In this document: piece by piece, positions 49,687-52,089 of the stretch
Position numbering within the stretch: the first letter of the stretch is position 1
Layout: every line of letters starts with the position of its first letter
Notes under the pieces: generated by a model
Told to the model about the DNA's origin: nothing
The model's input: the letters and a program-made list of their open reading frames with translations, nothing else
Databases searched by the model: none
Made by a program: the position numbers and the translations under genes
Assembly: GCA_964628515.1 (NCBI GenBank)
Contig: CAZVNZ010000021.1
Coordinates: 1-52,089, forward strand
DNA from: CAZVNZ01 sp964628515
Lineage (GTDB): Bacteria > Bacillota > Clostridia > Christensenellales > Christensenellaceae
DNA length: 52,089 nucleotides
Reading direction: 5' to 3'

Positions 49687-49714
49687 AAATTTGTTATATA
49701 AAAGGTGTATAATA
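49687..49714. repeat. 28-bp direct repeat, right copy
   Basis: Identical to 49103-49130 over all 28 bases. It lies directly after the module 2 toxin stop and 22 bp before the old tRNA terminator. The pair of repeats would allow clean loss of module 2 by recombination. Confidence 0.88.
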
Positions 49715-49736
49715 AATGTATAAGAACCAAAAATAA

Positions 49737-49770
49737 AAAACCCTCTGCAACACTAATTGCATAGGGTTTT
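49737..49770 (-). terminator. Terminator of the interrupted tRNA-Pro gene
   Basis: AAAACCCT-c-TGCAA / TTGCA-t-AGGGTTTT form a 13-bp stem with one mismatch and a six-base loop; a T-rich run follows on the minus strand. It lies four bases after the tRNA remnant, as expected for the native terminator of a minus-strand tRNA gene left behind when an element was inserted. It can also end the plus-strand toxin transcript. Confidence 0.8.
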
Positions 49771-49774
49771 CTAA

Positions 49775-49802
49775 TGGTCGGGGTGACAGGATTTGAACTT
49801 GC
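49775..49802 (-). mobile_element. tRNA-Pro 3'-end remnant marking an integrated element's attachment site
   Basis: On the minus strand the 28 bases read as the 3' part of a tRNA: a T arm GCAAG-TTCAAAT-CCTGT (one A-C mismatch), the acceptor strand CACCCCG, discriminator A and CCA. It fits tRNA-Pro, whose 5' acceptor is CGGGGTG. No matching 5' half follows; the sequence breaks down right after the T arm. This is the usual left-over at one end of an element inserted by a tyrosine recombinase into a tRNA gene. The intact tRNA should lie at the other end, right of the window. Confidence 0.8.
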
Positions 49803-49854
49803 ATTTAAAATGGCTTAAATCCCTTATATACAGCAGTATAAAAGCATTTATATC

Positions 49855-49952
49855 AAATTCGTTTCGCATTTTACGATTTAAAGAAATCGCTATACATTAG
49901 GATTTTATCGTATCGAGTTTCTACAATGCGAAACGAAATGCGAAACGAATTT
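49855..49952. repeat. Inverted and tandem repeats resembling integrase arm sites
   Basis: AAATTCGTTTCGCATTT (49855-49871) and its exact inverse complement AAATGCGAAACGAATTT (49936-49952) are 64 bp apart. AATGCGAAACGA is also in perfect tandem (49925-49936 and 49937-49948), so the core occurs three times. A small hairpin CGATTT-AAAG-AAATCG (49874-49889) lies between. The set sits just inside the element end, where arm-type integrase or excisionase sites occur. The 322-bp gap 49685-50006 has no gene. Confidence 0.75.
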
Positions 49953-49978
49953 AAGCATAAAATAGCAACAAAAAAACA

Positions 49979-49998
49979 CCCCACCCCGAAGGGCAGGG
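49979..49998 (-). terminator. Terminator of the element's leftward operon
   Basis: On the minus strand CCCTGCCC-TTCG-GGGTGGGG forms an 8-bp stem (two G-U pairs) with the stable TTCG tetraloop, followed by TGTTTTTTTG. It lies 8 bp after the HTH gene stop and works in that direction only, since the G-U pairs become A-C on the other strand. Confidence 0.85.
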
Positions 49999-50006
49999 AA
50001 TTTTTT

Positions 50007-50264
50007 TTACATACTTTCAGTCATATAGTAGCCTGCAATTTTTTCATCTAAATTTAGGTCTTGATATCTCTTAATTTCAAACAACTTAACAACATCAATG
50101 CTACATATGCTACAATACTTTTCCAAAAAATCTACTGTTAAGGCTGTTTTCCCAAGCTCAATTTTGCTTATTTTATTAGTCGAAATGCCCATATGTTCGG
50201 CAATATGACTTTGGGAAATACCTTGTTTTTCTCTAAACATTCTTATCAGCTCATAAATTTCCAT
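50007..50264 (-). CDS. Xre-type helix-turn-helix regulator of the integrated element
   Basis: An 85-residue DNA-binding protein of the Xre/Cro family. The HTH is complete: FREKQGISQSHIAEHMGISTNKISKIELGKTALTVDFLEKYC. The remaining tail (LFEIKRYQDLNLDEKI) is short, so it has no ligand domain. The ATG at 50264 follows AAGGAA by ten bases and lies four bases after the ssb stop. It is the last gene of the visible leftward operon and probably controls it or the element's excision. Confidence 0.88.
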   Translation of the reverse strand: MEIYELIRMFREKQGISQSHIAEHMGISTNKISKIELGKTALTVDFLEKYCSICSIDVVKLFEIKRYQDLNLDEKIAGYYMTESM

Positions 50265-50268
50265 TGCA

Positions 50269-50733
50269 TTAGTATTCCTTAACGACTTCTTGCTCTTCTT
50301 CGGTGCTGTCGCTTTCTGTAACTCCCTCCTCTTTATTTTTGTCCTGATGCTCCGCTTTTGGTGCATCGGCTTGTTCCCTGCTACCCTCTTTCTTCAAGTT
50401 GCTTAAGTTCGCAAAATATTTCTTTTCCTTTTCTAAATCTACGGTGTCGGTAAATACTATCTCTCTTGCATACAGCTCTGTAGTCCATCTGTCTATGCCG
50501 TATTCGTCTTTGTATGCACGTGCTTCAAAACTTCCTGATGCAACCAACCGTGAGCCTACGGCAAGGCAAGCCTTGCAACGTTCCGCAAGTCCTTTAAACG
50601 CAACTACTAACCAGTTATTCTTCTTTACCGTGCCATCAGGCAGTATCTTTTCATCCTCCACATAAAGCACGGCTCTTTCATTTTGCAAAATAATTTCCCT
50701 TGTAATAGTTCCATAGATAATTGAGTTGTTCAT
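50269..50733 (-). CDS. ssb: Single-stranded DNA-binding protein (element-borne SSB-like)
   Basis: A 154-residue OB-fold protein. The SSB core (about 1-105) shows IIYGTITREIILQNERAVLY, NNWLVVAFKGLAERC, VGSRLVASGSFEARAY and a WTTELYAREIVF strand. The C-terminal tail is acidic and Glu-rich (SDSTEEEQEVVKEY) but lacks the classical DDDIPF tip that recruits housekeeping partners. Such SSB variants are frequent in integrative conjugative elements and protect single strands during transfer. It is two bases from the next gene and four from the HTH gene. Confidence 0.86.
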   Translation of the reverse strand: MNNSIIYGTITREIILQNERAVLYVEDEKILPDGTVKKNNWLVVAFKGLAERCKACLAVGSRLVASGSFEARAYKDEYGIDRWTTELYAREIVFTDTVDLEKEKKYFANLSNLKKEGSREQADAPKAEHQDKNKEEGVTESDSTEEEQEVVKEY

Positions 50734-50735
50734 AA

Positions 50736-51707
50736 TTAAAAATCTCCTTCAATAATATTATTTTCTTCTTGCGAAGAATAATTGTTAATGTCATATTTAA
50801 ATGCTATTTCATCTATGCTCTCGCCGTTTAACAACAGATTGCGGATTTCCCTCATTTGTTCAAATTCTATACAGTTATTGTGATACGCCGAAACATAGAA
50901 ACTTATTTGCTCGTAGTTAAGTCCTTCCGTATGCCCTTCTATTACCTCTGAGTAGTTTATAAGTTCTCCGTTTTCAAATCTATGTCCGTCAACAAGGAAT
51001 AACTCAAAAAGCGTTTGAGGTATATCAAATTGCTCCAGGGCGGATAGCTCTATCATTTGCGCATATGAATACTTCACTTTGGCATAATTAGTTACATCAA
51101 CCCCTTCGGATAGTTTAATTCTTAGGAATTTTATTTGCATATAATCAAAACTATCGGTGTAAAAAATTGATACATCCACACCATCTTTAAGAGCCAGCAG
51201 AAGCTCTTGTTTTTGTCGAATATCGAACCGCTCATCATCTAAAAGCTCGCATATCTTTTGTTGATTATAGCCTGTCTGCAATAGCTCCAGCACACATTTA
51301 AGTGCTACACCGCTAATATTTCTGTCTTTAATGAAGGGCGTAACCTTACATCCCTTTTCGATAAAGCCTTTAACTGTGCGCATATCTTCATTATCGCAAT
51401 TTAGACTAACAATATACTTGATGGCATCATCTTCCAATTTATCTTCTGTACATTCCACAATAACCTTTAATTGATTTTTAGAAAGATTTTCGATATATCC
51501 GCTCATTTTAGAGATATTAAAACCATTAAGTAAAAGGTTTTTGATATACTCCATTTTTTCTGCATCGTAACTTGCATCGGCATATAATAGTAAATCACTT
51601 GCTTTAATACCTTTTTTAACTCCGTCAATTACTTGTAGTAACTGTTCATTATTAAATTTTTCAATAATGCTTTTGTTTTCAATTAGTTTTAGTAGAAATT
51701 TCTCCAT
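50736..51707 (-). CDS. Helical-repeat protein of the integrated element
   Basis: A 323-residue protein made of repeated 30-40-residue helical units with the pattern YD-x2-QM-x-(F/I)LR-x2-L-x2-G-x-DV, for example YMQIKFLRIKLSEGVDV, YAQMIELSALEQF and FEQMREIRNLLLNG. Such repeats are common in large uncharacterised proteins of clostridial integrative elements and I know no function for them. There is no signal peptide or membrane helix. It lies two bases before ssb, in an operon with the HTH protein. The gene upstream is a paralogue. Confidence 0.78.
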   Translation of the reverse strand: MEKFLLKLIENKSIIEKFNNEQLLQVIDGVKKGIKASDLLLYADASYDAEKMEYIKNLLLNGFNISKMSGYIENLSKNQLKVIVECTEDKLEDDAIKYIVSLNCDNEDMRTVKGFIEKGCKVTPFIKDRNISGVALKCVLELLQTGYNQQKICELLDDERFDIRQKQELLLALKDGVDVSIFYTDSFDYMQIKFLRIKLSEGVDVTNYAKVKYSYAQMIELSALEQFDIPQTLFELFLVDGHRFENGELINYSEVIEGHTEGLNYEQISFYVSAYHNNCIEFEQMREIRNLLLNGESIDEIAFKYDINNYSSQEENNIIEGDF

Positions 51708-51717
51708 ATTACCTCCA

Positions 51718-51789
51718 ATGTACGCACATTGTACAAATACAATTATGATTTTTTATAATATACATTTAATGTACAAAAAGAGTACATTA
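51718..51789. promoter_or_regulatory. Cluster of AATGTAC elements upstream of the element operon
   Basis: TAATGTAC-N7-GTACATTA (51767-51789) is a perfect 8-bp inverted repeat that overlaps the stop of the upstream gene. A second pair, CAATGT-acgc-ACATTG, lies at about 51717-51732, just before the ribosome binding site. TGTAC thus recurs four times in 70 bp. This looks like a regulator binding region for an internal start of transcription. A clear -35/-10 pair could not be fixed. Confidence 0.5.
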
Positions 51790-52089
51790 TCTGTCGTCGT
51801 GAGAATACTCCTCAGATGCTTGCTGTAATTGCATTGTTTCTCTAATATTAGAATTATCCTCGTCTTTTTTTATTACAAAACTGTTTTCGTTATGAATTGA
51901 TTCTCTTTTTTCTTCCAAAGATAACCCTTCATCAAGTGCGATACTGTTAAATGTTTCAACCGAGCATTTATTATTATGAAGAATATCAAAAGCGTCTTTT
52001 AGCATATCAGGTGTAAACCCTGCTTTTAAATACGGATTTACCTTTATGCCTGAATTAATAAACTTTGTAATTTCCCTTGCAAATTCTAT
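51787..52089 (-). CDS. C-terminal part of a second helical-repeat protein (cut by window edge)
   Basis: The frame is open to the right edge; the last 100 residues are visible. They begin IEFAREITKFINSGIKVNPY LKAGFTPDMLKDAF, close in pattern to the repeats of the next gene (compare VKGFIEKGCKVTPF). An internal ATG at 52005 is not the start. The tail is acidic and ends EEYSHDDR. It is a paralogue or a longer relative of the 50736 gene, in the same direction. Confidence 0.72.
   Translation of the reverse strand: MEFAREITKFINSGIKVNPYLKAGFTPDMLKDAFDILHNNKCSVETFNSIALDEGLSLEEKRESIHNENSFVIKKDEDNSNIRETMQLQQASEEYSHDDR

Overview
The window looks like chromosome from a low-GC, anaerobic, Gram-positive bacterium of the Clostridia type. 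The signs are AT-rich spacers, strong GGAGG-like ribosome binding sites, consensus sigma-A promoters with 17-bp spacers, frequent TTG starts (smc, rel, proC, aroE, aroF), a Firmicutes-style secDF-recJ-rel-hemZ-hisS-aspS gene order, a bifunctional Rel, a B12-dependent methyl-transfer module and many PadR/HxlR/GntR regulators. The species cannot be named from the sequence alone.

Layout. (1) 122-17566, minus strand: a twelve-gene housekeeping run, read secD, secF, recJ, rel, an MBL hydrolase, hemZ, hisS, aspS, tcdA, an rseC-like gene, smc, ftsY. It covers protein export, repair, the stringent response, heme, tRNA charging and modification, chromosome condensation and membrane targeting. It is punctuated by a terminator hairpin before recJ and a perfect-consensus promoter before hisS that lies in a short tandem repeat. 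(2) 17783-19239: tRNA-Trp (minus) and proC-rnhA (plus) diverge from interleaved promoters. (3) 19352-22746: a chemoreceptor and a divergent, unrecognised 490-residue HTH protein. (4) 22757-29517: the shikimate pathway from DAHP synthase to chorismate synthase plus chorismate mutase. aroB-aroA-aroC-CM-aroK form one minus-strand operon, with aroF, aroE and aroQ around it; aroF has a possible attenuator leader. (5) 29693-32210: a secreted NlpC/P60 wall hydrolase, then a PadR-controlled two-gene operon. (6) 32266-35460: a corrinoid protein, DUF1638, an ASKHA corrinoid activator and an ACT protein, with no methyltransferase gene in the window. (7) 35823-39743: a cation-efflux pump, a DUF1002 secreted protein, a decayed LuxR-type HTH fragment and three zinc-ribbon proteins. 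(8) 39881-45390: a sugar-type ABC importer without an ATPase gene, a PLP trans-sulfuration enzyme and a GntR/FCD regulator. (9) 45646-47416: a flavin-reductase-like protein, HxlR and TraX-like genes. (10) 47754-49684: accessory DNA with two homologous RelB/RelE-type toxin-antitoxin modules around a Fic gene. (11) From 49775 to the right edge: the end of an integrated element. A 28-nt tRNA-Pro 3' remnant with its old terminator marks the junction. Inside it are integrase-arm-like repeats and a minus-strand operon (helical-repeat proteins, SSB, HTH regulator) that runs off the window.

The most notable items are the tRNA-Pro attachment junction and element end, the duplicated toxin-antitoxin cassette flanked by identical 28-bp repeats, the methyltransferase-less corrinoid module with a shortened activator and an internal terminator, the aroF leader, the unknown HTH protein behind phased 11-bp repeats, and the LuxR pseudogene.
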